A DNA stretch of 24,096 nt from CAYVMN01 sp964452575 (GTDB lineage: Bacteria; Desulfobacterota; DSM-4660; Desulfatiglandales; Desulfatiglandaceae). Made by a program: the position numbers and the translations under genes. The first letter of the stretch is position 1. Each line of letters opens with the position of its first letter. The notes beneath the pieces were generated by a model. The model had not been told where the DNA came from. It searched no databases and was given only the letters and a program-made list of their open reading frames with translations. The stretch is from assembly GCA_964452575.1 (NCBI GenBank), contig CAYVMN010000045.1, positions 1 to 24,096 on the forward strand, in the 5' to 3' direction. Positions 16,204-23,697 of the stretch are shown here, piece after piece.

Positions 16204-16238
16204 AAAAGGCCGTTTCCTGCTGGAGACGGCCTTTTTTT
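16204..16238 (+). terminator. Rho-independent terminator controlled by the TPP riboswitch
   Basis: A 14-base-pair stem (arms 16204-16217 and 16222-16235, one G-U pair) closes a four-base loop TGCT and ends in a run of seven T. GTTTCC in its 5' arm (16212-16217) is an exact reverse complement of GGAAAC (16172-16177), the conserved 3' part of the aptamer. This offers an antiterminator pairing when TPP is absent; when TPP locks the aptamer, the terminator would form. Confidence 0.88.
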
Positions 16239-16307
16239 GGTCATTATGCAAATGAGAATCAGGCGGTCATTTACCGAGGCCAAAAAAGAAGCATAAGAGG
16301 TAGTATT

Positions 16308-16796
16308 ATGAAGACACGAGATGTGGCTAGGGCCGTTATCCTGGTGGCCATCGCGGTGGCCTTATCACCCTTTTTCATTCCGGTGGGCATTTCCAAGTGC
16401 TTCCCGGCCCAGCATATGGTCAACGTACTCAGTGCGGTCATGCTCGGGCCGGCCTACGCCGTGGGGATCGCATTTGTGTCTGCCATCATCCGCAATATCC
16501 TGGGGCTGGGGACGCCTCTCGCCTTTCCGGGCGGGATGATCGGTGCATTCCTGGCGGGGCTGGCGTATCGGATGTCCAAAAACATATACGTGGCCGGGGT
16601 GGGTGAGGTTATCGGGACCGGACTCTTAGGGTCCCTGGCCAGTGTTTGGATTGTTGCCCCCCTCATGTTGGGCAAGAAGGCAGGCCTTATCGCCCTGATG
16701 ATAGCATTCAGCATCAGCACACTGGGAGGGACAATCATCGGTCTTATTGCCCTTCACCTGTTAAGAAAGGCGAAAATCTGGGAGCCGAACGATTAA
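16308..16796 (+). CDS. thiW: ECF transporter S component ThiW (thiamine precursor uptake)
   Basis: A 162-residue, strongly hydrophobic protein with about five to six membrane segments and the features of ThiW: an N-terminal segment ending in FFIPVGISKCFPAQHMVN, then SAIIRNILGLGTPLAFPG and a C-terminal helix before the basic tail. ThiW is the substrate-binding S component of an energy-coupling-factor transporter and is predicted to carry the thiazole precursor or a related compound. The ECF ATPases and T component are not in the window. AAGAGG precedes ATG 16308. It lies behind the TPP riboswitch and 9 bases before the thiD fusion, which supports the assignment. Confidence 0.88.
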   Translation: MKTRDVARAVILVAIAVALSPFFIPVGISKCFPAQHMVNVLSAVMLGPAYAVGIAFVSAIIRNILGLGTPLAFPGGMIGAFLAGLAYRMSKNIYVAGVGEVIGTGLLGSLASVWIVAPLMLGKKAGLIALMIAFSISTLGGTIIGLIALHLLRKAKIWEPND

Positions 16797-16805
16797 GGAG
16801 GAGAC

Positions 16806-18155
16806 ATGAAACGGGTCTTGACCATTGCAGGATCCGACTCCGGAGGCGGGGCCGGAATCCAGGCCGATCTTAAGGCCATTGCGATCCTGGGGGGCTATGG
16901 CATGAGCGTTATTACGGCCCTGACCGCCCAAAACACCATCGGAGTCCAAGGTGTACACCCTGTTCCGGTCGCTTTCATAGCGAAGCAGCTGGACTCGGTC
17001 CTCTCAGACATCGGGGCAGATGCTGCAAAGACCGGCATGCTGGCCAATGCGGAGATCGTGGATGCCGTTGCAGATGGAATAAAGAGACATCATGTCCAGC
17101 CGCTGGTGGTGGATCCGGTTATGGTTGCAACCAGCGGAGATCCCCTTCTTTCAGAAGAGGCTGTTGAGACCCTGAAGCAGACCCTCCTCCCCCTGGCCCA
17201 CGTGGTAACACCCAATCTGTCCGAGGCGTGCCTCCTGTGCGGATTCCCTGTGAGAGACATAGAAGAGATGCGAGAGGCGGCAAGGCGGATTCACGCCATG
17301 GGATCCCGGAATGTCCTTATCAAGGGTGGGCACACAGAGGGAGAGGCAGTGGATCTCCTGTTTGACGGCGAGTCTTTTCAGATCTTCAAGGCAAGACGCA
17401 TTGATAAGAGAACCACCCATGGCACGGGATGCACCCTTTCGGCGGCCCTCGCCACCTTCCTTTCGCAGGGGCTTTCCGTGGCAGACGCCGTAGGGGAGGC
17501 CAAGCAATTTACAACCAGGGCCATCTCCATGGGGCTGGAGATCGGCTCAGGACATGGCCCAACAAACCCCTATGCCCATATTATGGGCTTGAAGGAGCGG
17601 GAAGTCGTTTTGCAGGAGCTAAAAGGGGCACTGGATCGATTGGTTGGTCATCCCCTGGGTAGACTGATCCCTGAGGTTCGCTCCAACCTTGCCTATGCGC
17701 TTCCGGGGGCTGTTGGATATCAAGAGGTTGCCGCATTTCCAGGCCGTATCAGCCAGGTTGGTGATCAGGTGATTGTTTGCAGGGAACCGGCCTTCGGGGC
17801 CAGCCGTCACGTCGCCAGGGTGGTCCTTTCGGCCATGCAGCAGGACCCGAGCTTCCGATCCGCAATGAACATCCGTTACAGCAGGGCCATACTGGCTACC
17901 TGCAGGGACCTGAATCTTCCGGTGGTATCCTTTGACCGGAGGAAGGAGTCCAGAGAGGTAAAGGAAAAGGAGGGCCTCAGCCTGGAGTGGGGAACCCGTC
18001 AGGCCCTTAGAGGTCAAGAGGCCATGCCTGATCTGGTCTTTGACGAGGGGGACGTGGGTAAGGAGCCTATGATACGGGTCCTGGGGAGAGACCCCCACGA
18101 GGTGGTGGAAAAGGTGATCCGCATCGGGAAGGCACTCAGAGACAGGGAGTCCTAG
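16806..18155 (+). CDS. thiD: Bifunctional HMP(-P) kinase / thiamine-phosphate synthase, ThiD-ThiN fusion
   Basis: A 449-residue fusion. Residues 1 to about 260 are ThiD, which phosphorylates hydroxymethylpyrimidine to the mono- and diphosphate: TIAGSDSGGGAGIQADLK at the start, DPVMVATSGDPLL near 103-115, and the GTGCT anion-hole motif with Cys209. Residues from about 266 to the end are ThiN (LIPEVRSNLAYALPGA, VAAFPGRI, FDRRKE), the thiamine-phosphate synthase domain known from archaea and some bacteria that can replace ThiE. One polypeptide would thus make thiamine phosphate from HMP-PP and thiazole phosphate. AAGGAGGAG gives a strong start at 16806. It is co-transcribed with thiW under the TPP riboswitch. 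Confidence 0.94.
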   Translation: MKRVLTIAGSDSGGGAGIQADLKAIAILGGYGMSVITALTAQNTIGVQGVHPVPVAFIAKQLDSVLSDIGADAAKTGMLANAEIVDAVADGIKRHHVQPLVVDPVMVATSGDPLLSEEAVETLKQTLLPLAHVVTPNLSEACLLCGFPVRDIEEMREAARRIHAMGSRNVLIKGGHTEGEAVDLLFDGESFQIFKARRIDKRTTHGTGCTLSAALATFLSQGLSVADAVGEAKQFTTRAISMGLEIGSGHGPTNPYAHIMGLKEREVVLQELKGALDRLVGHPLGRLIPEVRSNLAYALPGAVGYQEVAAFPGRISQVGDQVIVCREPAFGASRHVARVVLSAMQQDPSFRSAMNIRYSRAILATCRDLNLPVVSFDRRKESREVKEKEGLSLEWGTRQALRGQEAMPDLVFDEGDVGKEPMIRVLGRDPHEVVEKVIRIGKALRDRES

Positions 18156-18161
18156 CTCGAC

Positions 18162-18589
18162 ATGCCCTCGGCAGAAAAACCTCGGACACCGATCCTGGAG
18201 GTGGAGGGGCTTTGTAAAGGGTTTTGCCAAGGGGACGGAACCCTGGAGGAAAACGGCGTGCCTGACTTCTACGAACTCGTGATCATAACCAATTTCAAAG
18301 AGATCGAGGAGGATCGTGCCTCTGTGGGGGGCTTTATGCGGGGACTATCAAGAGGGATCCAGTTGACCCTGGAGCAGCCTGAAAAGGCCTTTGAGATCTT
18401 TTTGGGACAGCATGCTGACCTCAAGAACGAGCTGAACCAGAGATCATTTGAGGCGACCCTGCCCTTCTTCAAGGGAAGCCCCGGCAGGAGGCCATTCGCT
18501 GGGAGGAGTTTCAAAAATTCATGCTGGCCTGGAGACTCATAAGAAAGGCCTCGCCAGTTACGGAGCTTGTCTGGGAAGGAGCTTACTAA
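18162..18589 (+). pseudogene. Deletion-fusion remnant: ABC ATPase (ThiZ-like) start joined to ThiY-like binding protein end
   Basis: The reading frame opens at ATG 18162, 6 bases after thiD, with a typical ABC-ATPase start (ILEVEGLCKGF, about residues 11-21). Within about ten residues of LEENG it switches to the C-terminal part of an HMP/thiamine-type substrate-binding protein (GVPDFYELVIITN, then FMRGLSRGIQLTLEQPEKAF and ELNQRSFEATLPFF). The rest of the ATPase, any permease, and the N-terminal part of the binding protein are missing. At about 18480 the frame shifts by one: the natural continuation (QEAIRWEEFQKFML...) is in another frame and ends with TAA at 18587-18589. Both lesions argue for a dead remnant of a thiXYZ-like ABC transporter operon. 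Confidence 0.8.
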
Positions 18590-18754
18590 AACCGAATATT
18601 CTATGTGCTTGACTCGAGTTTCAAGATCTAGGCCTATGAAAGCGGCTAGCCATCTGTTTCATTGTCCGGGCAGACGGGGAGCTGTGGTTGTCTCTGCAAG
18701 AATGGGAAGGGCCCTTTCGTCCAAGACCAGATGTTCATATTTGGTTTTTGGATT

Positions 18755-19023
18755 TCATTCAAAAAGGTCCGCATACGTCCCTGTCCGTACAAGACAGAGT
18801 TCGTTGCCTTCGATGCGGTAGACAAGCAGCCAATCAGGTTCAATGTGACCTTTACGGCAATCCTTCAAGGTCCCTTTGAAAGAATAGTCTTGGTATCTCT
18901 GTGGCAGTTTCTCAGCGTTTGCCAATCGAAGGATTACGTCTTTCAATTATCCATTTCTTTACTGCGCTTCATAACCCCCTCGACGTGCCTTTTGAATTGA
19001 GTGTCACGCCTGATTGATCTCAT
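18755..19023 (-). pseudogene. YafQ-family mRNA-interferase toxin, frameshifted
   Basis: ATG 19023 opens a 26-residue frame (start MRSIRRDTQFKRHVEGV) that stops at 18943, and the next frame carries on without interruption from 18946 to TGA 18755 with the YafQ C-terminus: LPQRYQDYSFKG, then CRKGHIEPDWLLVYRIEG and LVRTGTYADLF. The conserved His and Asp of HIEPDWLL and the terminal Phe are intact. One missing base near 18946 explains the break. The gene starts 4 bases after the antitoxin stop, the normal dinJ-yafQ arrangement. Unless recoding occurs, the toxin is inactive. Confidence 0.8.
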
Positions 19024-19027
19024 CGGG

Positions 19028-19153
19028 CTAGATTCCGAGGTCCTCAAAAAGGTCCTGCGGGGTCGAAAAAGTCTTTCCTTTGTCTTCCCTGGAATTTTCA
19101 ATAGCCTTCATGGTTTTCTGGTTCGGGACCCGAATCTCAAAAGGCAACCCGCC
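19028..19153 (-). pseudogene. RelB/DinJ-family antitoxin, C-terminal half only
   Basis: The 41 codons before TAG 19028 give the C-terminal half of a DinJ/RelB antitoxin: GGLPFEIRVPNQ, then a helix with MKAIENSRE and a final DLFEDLGI. The ribbon-helix-helix N-terminus that binds DNA is absent; upstream sequence in the same frame (to 19273) is unrelated, and in another frame it is HicA-like. This half is the toxin-binding part. It is followed after 4 bases by the frameshifted yafQ-like gene. Confidence 0.72.
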
Positions 19154-19160
19154 ATGGCCA

Positions 19161-19283
19161 ATAACTTCCTGCATGCCTCCGTTCTGCCATTCCGAAATAC
19201 TCACAGAACCAACAGAACTCCTCAAAAGACAGCTTCTGAGGACTGTTCTTCGCCTTCTCGATGAGCTTTTCAAGCTTTCTCAA
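19161..19283 (-). pseudogene. HicA-like toxin N-terminal fragment
   Basis: On the minus strand, in a different frame from the antitoxin fragment, about 41 codons read KLEKLIEKAKNSPQ, LSFEEFCWFCEYFGM and RRHAGSY. This resembles the start of HicA/YcfA-type toxins, where a Gly-Ser-His follows; here the His is Tyr and the protein ends soon after. The fragment runs straight into the RelB/DinJ remnant at 19153, so an old deletion probably joined two toxin-antitoxin loci. The family call is from recalled motif similarity. Confidence 0.5.
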
Positions 19284-19289
19284 TGGGGA

Positions 19290-19954
19290 GTCTTCCCAAA
19301 TATGGAACCACTAGTCAATAGGTTTTTTCGCAAAAAACGACCTGAATTTGCTGTTAGAGTAGATAAGCTATTGATAAGTGGAAGTCAATCCACCGTCTTA
19401 CATAGGCAACGCACCGATAGGTCTTCAATGGTTGGCCCCCGTCACCCCTTAAGGCGAATATCGCGACAGGTAACGGTTCGGTGGTTCTTCATCTTGGGCA
19501 CAATCAGACTACAGGTGTCCGCAATAGGTCACAGTTCTCGTGAAAGATGCACAGGTTTCCACGGTCTACTGGGCTCTCCATAGAAGACCGGATCGACGTG
19601 CTCCATGATATCAGCGTCCACATCCAGAAATTTGCGCTTATTCCCTATAGGTATGAGGGGACGCCTGGCACCGTTGTGCCTTGAGCCCTGCGCCTATCGC
19701 CTTCAAAGATCGCTATCTTTGAAACTCCTTGCAGCCATTGAGTCTTGATTGAACAGAGAAACAGGTTAAGGCAAGAGTAAGAACAAACCCGATGCTTTAG
19801 AAGCCACATGTTGTTGAAATAGCTTAATTTATTATCTTATATCCCCCTATTTGACACGATGCTTCGCCCTCTTTAGACAGGAAATTGACGAGGATTCATA
19901 GCTGTCAGTTGCAAATCGCAAATTTGGAGTTTGCTAGTTCACTAAGTAAGGAAA
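19290..19954. other. Degenerate region without a supported gene
   Basis: No intact gene is supported here. On the minus strand, 19385-19682 can be read in a single frame as protein-like sequence broken by two stop codons before a third at 19385 (segments include KRKFLDVDADIMEHVDPVFY and VPKMKNHRTVTCRDIRLKG). This suggests a decayed gene of unknown family. The plus-strand frame through the same area (19080-19583) overlies the antitoxin remnants and is not believed. From about 19740 the sequence becomes AT-rich, and an imperfect 23-base direct repeat occurs at 19879-19901 and 19949-19971. Confidence 0.4.
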
Positions 19955-19985
19955 TTGTCAAAAATTCGTAGTGAAAAAAAAGGGC

Positions 19986-20014
19986 TTGACATACAAAATT
20001 TCATTGCATATAAT
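19986..20014 (+). promoter_or_regulatory. Consensus sigma-70 promoter of the iclR-family gene
   Basis: TTGACA at 19986-19991 and TATAAT at 20009-20014 are both perfect and separated by the ideal 17 bases. Transcription would begin near 20021, about 20 bases before the regulator's ATG. This rules out the in-frame upstream TTG at 19955 as the start, since it would lie before the transcript. Confidence 0.85.
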
Positions 20015-20041
20015 TTGTTCACACTGCGAAATAAAGTTCAT

Positions 20042-20821
20042 ATGATGAAAAACTATCATATAAAGTCTTTCGAGAAGATCATTTCAGTTTTGAGGCTTTT
20101 TAGCGTCGAAAAGCCCAGCCTCAGTTTTAAAGAAATATCCGCTACAAATCCTTCTGCTGATAAAACTATGCTGTATCGCACGCTAGCAAACCTTTGTGAA
20201 CAGGACTTATTAGTTAAAGATCTTTCCAATCAAAAATACAAACTTGGCCCATTGGTACTTCGTCTTGGATTTGTTGCATGGAAGAACTTTGAACTGAAAG
20301 ATATTACCACCCCGATTCTGAGGGAAGTTGCTTCAAAGACTGGTCAAACCGTCCACCTGTCACAAAAGCTGGGAAGCGAAATCTTTTATTTAGAACGAAT
20401 AGAAGGAGGAGAGAGTCTGACGGTCAAATCCCGAGAAGGGATGACAAGGCCTATTTATTCAACAGCTTCGGGAAAAGTCTTAGCGGCATATGTTGATGAA
20501 GAGGAGTTAAGCAGATTGCTCGATGCAGTGAACTTCAAACCTCTTACTAAGTATACCATCAGAGATCGCAAAGCGTTAATTGATCAATTGAAGGAGACGC
20601 GAAAAAGAGGATATGCGACAGACAACAGGGAACATAACATAGACGTTTCCTGTGTAGCCGCCCCGGTTTGGGGAATATCTCAAAAGGTAATAGCAGCCAT
20701 TTCGATATCGGGTCCCTATTTCTATTTTGATTCACGATCGATTCCTATATTCGCCCGAGATGCTAAACATGCTGCACAAGAAATTCATTCTGAAATCGAA
20801 AGGCGAGGAATTACAATATAG
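20042..20821 (+). CDS. IclR-family transcriptional regulator
   Basis: About 259 residues from ATG 20042 (a second ATG follows directly). An N-terminal winged helix-turn-helix (SFEKIISVLRLFS ... SFKEISA ... TMLYRTLANLCEQDLL) is followed by the IclR effector-binding domain (TGQTVHLSQKLGSEIFYLERIEG, STASGKVLAAY, RGYATDNREHNIDVSCVAAPV), which binds a small organic acid or aromatic ligand. IclR proteins commonly control neighbouring catabolic genes, so iorAB and the SDR downstream are likely targets, and the catabolic operon on the left a possible one. It sits behind a consensus promoter and lacks a clear ribosome binding site. It looks AT-richer than the genes to its left. Confidence 0.93.
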   Translation: MMKNYHIKSFEKIISVLRLFSVEKPSLSFKEISATNPSADKTMLYRTLANLCEQDLLVKDLSNQKYKLGPLVLRLGFVAWKNFELKDITTPILREVASKTGQTVHLSQKLGSEIFYLERIEGGESLTVKSREGMTRPIYSTASGKVLAAYVDEEELSRLLDAVNFKPLTKYTIRDRKALIDQLKETRKRGYATDNREHNIDVSCVAAPVWGISQKVIAAISISGPYFYFDSRSIPIFARDAKHAAQEIHSEIERRGITI

Positions 20822-21161
20822 TTATCCATTTTTTGAATTATAGGGAACGACTTAAGAAATTTAACATTCTACCTAAAATAATTCTCTCGAAAGCAGGAAT
20901 CTATAAGGTTTCAAAGAATTCTCCAGATGCCCACGTGCACGCGCATGACCGCTTTCTTTTGGCGTTAACTATGGTTTGACAGGGATGTCGCTAAGATTGC
21001 TATAAACATCGTTCTTTGGTGATGAATATACATAGATATTGTAACTAGGAGGACGGCAGGCGTTAGTGATGCAAGAATAAGCGATTTTAAAAGGCTGACC
21101 TACCCATCCCTCTGATAAAGATAGTTTGATTATTGAATAATATGGAAGAGAAGACAAGAAA
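20822..21161. other. Intergenic region between iclR-like gene and iorA
   Basis: A 340-base AT-rich gap with no supported gene. It holds a candidate promoter for iorAB at 20976-21006. No hairpin followed by a T run is evident after the regulator's stop. The minus-strand frame that crosses 20969-21286 overlaps the start of iorA and has no recognisable content. Confidence 0.45.
20976..21006 (+). promoter_or_regulatory. Candidate promoter of iorAB
   Basis: TTGACA at 20976-20981 and an extended -10 (TGC-TATAAA, 20998-21006) are separated by 19 bases. The spacing is longer than ideal, but the TG extension can compensate. It would give a leader of about 150 bases before iorA. Confidence 0.45.
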
Positions 21162-23060
21162 ATGTCCATAATAGTTCGCGATGAGCCAGGAAAAGAGTTT
21201 CTGTTGCTTGGAAACGAAGCTATTGCCCGAGGTGCTTTGGAGGCAGGAGTAAGGGTTTGCACTGCATACCCCGGAACTCCTTCCACAGAAATTATAGAAA
21301 GCCTCGCAGAGGTGGCTAAAGAGATGGGACTTTACGTAGAGTGGTCTGTCAATGAAAAGGTGGCTCTTGAAGTTGCTGCAGCGGCAAGTTTTTCGGAATT
21401 GAGGGCTATCTGTGCAATGAAACAGAATGGCTTGAATGTGGCTTCTGACTTTTTACTTCACCTGAATATGGTCGGGACAAAAGGAGGGCTTCTTATAGTC
21501 ACCTGCGATGATCCTTTAGCACACTCAAGCCCCAATGAAGAAGATTCCCGACTCTACTCAAAGCTTGCGAAGCTTCCTCTCCTTGAACCGGCAACTTTTC
21601 AGGAAGCAAAGGATATGACAAAGTGGAGCTTTTCGATCTCTGAAGAGATAGGCAGTGCTTGTATGATGAGAGCAGTGACCCGCCTTAGCCATGCTAGGGG
21701 AAACGTAATCTTAGGAGAGCTACCAAAAAATGATGTAAAGGCTCGATATGATACAAGCACGAAAAGACTTACACAACCTGTAAATCAGAGGCATAAGTGG
21801 CTTCAGAGAAATTTAACTAGATGGGAGGAAATATTTGAGACGTCTATCTATAATCACTATGTTGGGCCGAACCAACCTGAGGTTCTGATCATTACTTGCG
21901 GGAGTGGTTGGCTTTACAGTCAAGAGGCAGTCAGCCAAATGAGATTGGAAAACATATCTGGAATTCTCAAGCTCGGAACTACCTGGCCACTACCAAGGAA
22001 AACGATAGTTGAACATTTGAAAAAAACCGAAAAAATCCTGATCGTAGAGGAAGTGGATCCCTTTTTAGAAGGGAATGTCAAAGAGATTGCGGCAAACGTT
22101 TCCATGGAAATCGGTCCAAAGGCTTTCTTTGGAAAGCGATCAAATCACATACTCTCTGTAGGCGAAATTAACACTGATCAGGTGATTGGTGCTTTGACAA
22201 GTATTTTGGGCAGAAGCCCTGCTCAGGAGAATAAAGCTTATATGACAATTGCTCGGGAGATATCTGGAAAACTAATCCCAGAAAGAAGCATGGGCTTTTG
22301 CCCTGGTTGCCCTCATCGTGCATCTTTTTGGAGCATCAACGATGTGCTTAAAAGGCATAAAAGGAATGGGCTTGTTACAGGGGACATTGGGTGCTATTCC
22401 CTTGCGCGTGGTCGCACAGGCTATTCTCTACTACAAACAAACTTAGGCATGGGCAGCGGAATTGGTTTGGCTAATGGATTTGGAAAGCTCAGCCGATTTG
22501 GGTTCATTCAACCCGTAATTGCTGTTTGCGGAGACTCCACGTTTTTCCATGCTGCAATGCCTGCCCTTGTTAACGCTCACTACAACCAATCGAATTTCAT
22601 TTTGGTAGTACTCGACAACAGTGCAACGGCCATGACTGGCTTCCAGCCGCATCCAGGGGTAGGAATCAATGCCATGGGCGAAGAGGTTGAACCTCTAAGC
22701 ATCGAAGACATATGTTGCTCCTTCGGAGCAAAGGTTAAAGTCACGGACCCTTTCGATCTTAAGGGCACAAAGCAATTACTTCTGGAGATGCTCGATGCTC
22801 CCGACGGACCTAAGGTTCTAATCATGAGAAGGAAATGCGCATTGCTTAACGTAAAGGAAAAGAGTGTTTCCCCAAGGATGTATATAGATGAAGAGCGATG
22901 CAATGGCTGTGAGCTGTGTACCAGGCTTTTTAGATGCCCAGGGCTCATCTGGGATAAAACATCTGAAAAGGGTAAGATCGATGAAGTCCTGTGTGTAGGA
23001 TGCGGCGTCTGTGCTGATATTTGCCCCAAAGGTGCAATTCTAAACGAGGGGGTCAAATGA
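21162..23060 (+). CDS. iorA: Indolepyruvate:ferredoxin oxidoreductase alpha subunit (IorA)
   Basis: A 632-residue subunit of the CoA-dependent 2-oxoacid:ferredoxin oxidoreductase that oxidises arylpyruvates (indolepyruvate, phenylpyruvate) to arylacetyl-CoA with reduction of ferredoxin. In order: the pyruvate-binding N-terminal domain (CTAYPGTPSTEI; NEKVALE), a middle domain, GFCPGCPHRASFW, GDIGCYSL, the thiamine-diphosphate motif starting GDS at residues 457-459 and ending near LDNSATAMTG, and a C-terminal two-[4Fe-4S] ferredoxin domain (CNGCELCTRLFRCP from Cys580; CVGCGVCADICPKG). Length is normal. ATG 21162 has only a weak ribosome binding site. iorB follows directly, and an IclR-type regulator precedes it. 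Confidence 0.95.
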   Translation: MSIIVRDEPGKEFLLLGNEAIARGALEAGVRVCTAYPGTPSTEIIESLAEVAKEMGLYVEWSVNEKVALEVAAAASFSELRAICAMKQNGLNVASDFLLHLNMVGTKGGLLIVTCDDPLAHSSPNEEDSRLYSKLAKLPLLEPATFQEAKDMTKWSFSISEEIGSACMMRAVTRLSHARGNVILGELPKNDVKARYDTSTKRLTQPVNQRHKWLQRNLTRWEEIFETSIYNHYVGPNQPEVLIITCGSGWLYSQEAVSQMRLENISGILKLGTTWPLPRKTIVEHLKKTEKILIVEEVDPFLEGNVKEIAANVSMEIGPKAFFGKRSNHILSVGEINTDQVIGALTSILGRSPAQENKAYMTIAREISGKLIPERSMGFCPGCPHRASFWSINDVLKRHKRNGLVTGDIGCYSLARGRTGYSLLQTNLGMGSGIGLANGFGKLSRFGFIQPVIAVCGDSTFFHAAMPALVNAHYNQSNFILVVLDNSATAMTGFQPHPGVGINAMGEEVEPLSIEDICCSFGAKVKVTDPFDLKGTKQLLLEMLDAPDGPKVLIMRRKCALLNVKEKSVSPRMYIDEERCNGCELCTRLFRCPGLIWDKTSEKGKIDEVLCVGCGVCADICPKGAILNEGVK

Positions 23061-23669
23061 ATGAAATTTCAGAATGAGGCTTACAATCTGATCATAACAG
23101 GAGTTGGGGGGCAGGGAAATGTACTCTCCTCATTGCTTATTGGACAGGCGTTAGTCAGAAAGCGTTATTTTGTGACCATAGGGGAGACTTATGGAATGGC
23201 TCAACGCGGCGGTCCAGTAATGAGCCACATTCGAATTTCATCCAAGAAGCAGCCGAGCCCATTAATTCGCAAAGGCACAGCTGACACGGTAATATCTTTG
23301 GAACCTGTGGAAGCCTTACGGGTTTTAGTAACTTATGGGAATCCAAAGGTCATAGTTCTTGTGAATTCCCGCCCAGTGTATCCTGTAGATGTGACAGCTG
23401 GTGATGCGATTTATCCGGATTTCAAAGAGATCAAACAGGCCCTCAAGAGCCTTTCTCTGAAGATCTATTTTCTTGATGCAACAGAAAAGGCGATTCAACT
23501 GGGTTCGCCGATTCTTACAAACATAATCATGATTGGGGCACTTCTTGAATTGAAGGTTTTGCCCTTAGAAGAAAAGGAATTTGTAGAAACCCTCACACGT
23601 AGGTTTAGTAATGAAAAGCTGAAACTCAACATAAAGGCATTAGAAGAAGGTAAACGGATGCTCAATTAG
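23061..23669 (+). CDS. iorB: Indolepyruvate:ferredoxin oxidoreductase beta subunit (IorB)
   Basis: A 202-residue gamma-domain-type subunit that completes the IorAB heterodimer. The N-terminal GVGGQGNVLSS motif and GETYGMAQRGGPVMSHIRI are family hallmarks. Its ATG at 23061 immediately follows the iorA stop codon, with GAGGGGG about 10 bases upstream inside iorA, so the two are translationally coupled. It works in the cytoplasm with IorA on 2-oxoacids from aromatic amino acid breakdown or a related pathway. Confidence 0.94.
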   Translation: MKFQNEAYNLIITGVGGQGNVLSSLLIGQALVRKRYFVTIGETYGMAQRGGPVMSHIRISSKKQPSPLIRKGTADTVISLEPVEALRVLVTYGNPKVIVLVNSRPVYPVDVTAGDAIYPDFKEIKQALKSLSLKIYFLDATEKAIQLGSPILTNIIMIGALLELKVLPLEEKEFVETLTRRFSNEKLKLNIKALEEGKRMLN

Positions 23670-23680
23670 GTGCTGCGGAT

Positions 23681-23697
23681 ACTATATAATATATAGT
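23681..23697. repeat. AT-rich perfect palindrome after iorB
   Basis: ACTATATA-A-TATATAGT is a perfect inverted repeat with 8-base arms, starting 11 bases after the iorB stop. It contains TATAAT (23685-23690) but no good -35 box. It could be an operator (IclR-family sites are palindromic of similar size) overlapping a weak promoter for the SDR gene, or a simple AT-rich chance palindrome. Confidence 0.4.

Noticed and set aside
15913..16251. A 112-residue minus-strand frame.
   Set aside because: It runs antisense through the TPP riboswitch and terminator, which account for the sequence.
19080..19583. A 167-residue plus-strand frame in the decayed region.
   Set aside because: Its first half is antisense to the RelB- and HicA-like remnants and nothing in the rest is recognisable.
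19583..19677. A plus-strand peptide (IDVLHDISVHIQ) resembling the start of an ABC ATPase.
   Set aside because: No Walker A follows and the frame ends within about 30 codons; the similarity is too short to support.
19955..20041. An upstream TTG start that would add 29 residues to the IclR regulator.
   Set aside because: A perfect promoter (19986-20014) lies inside that extension, and the family N-terminus begins at 20042-20045.
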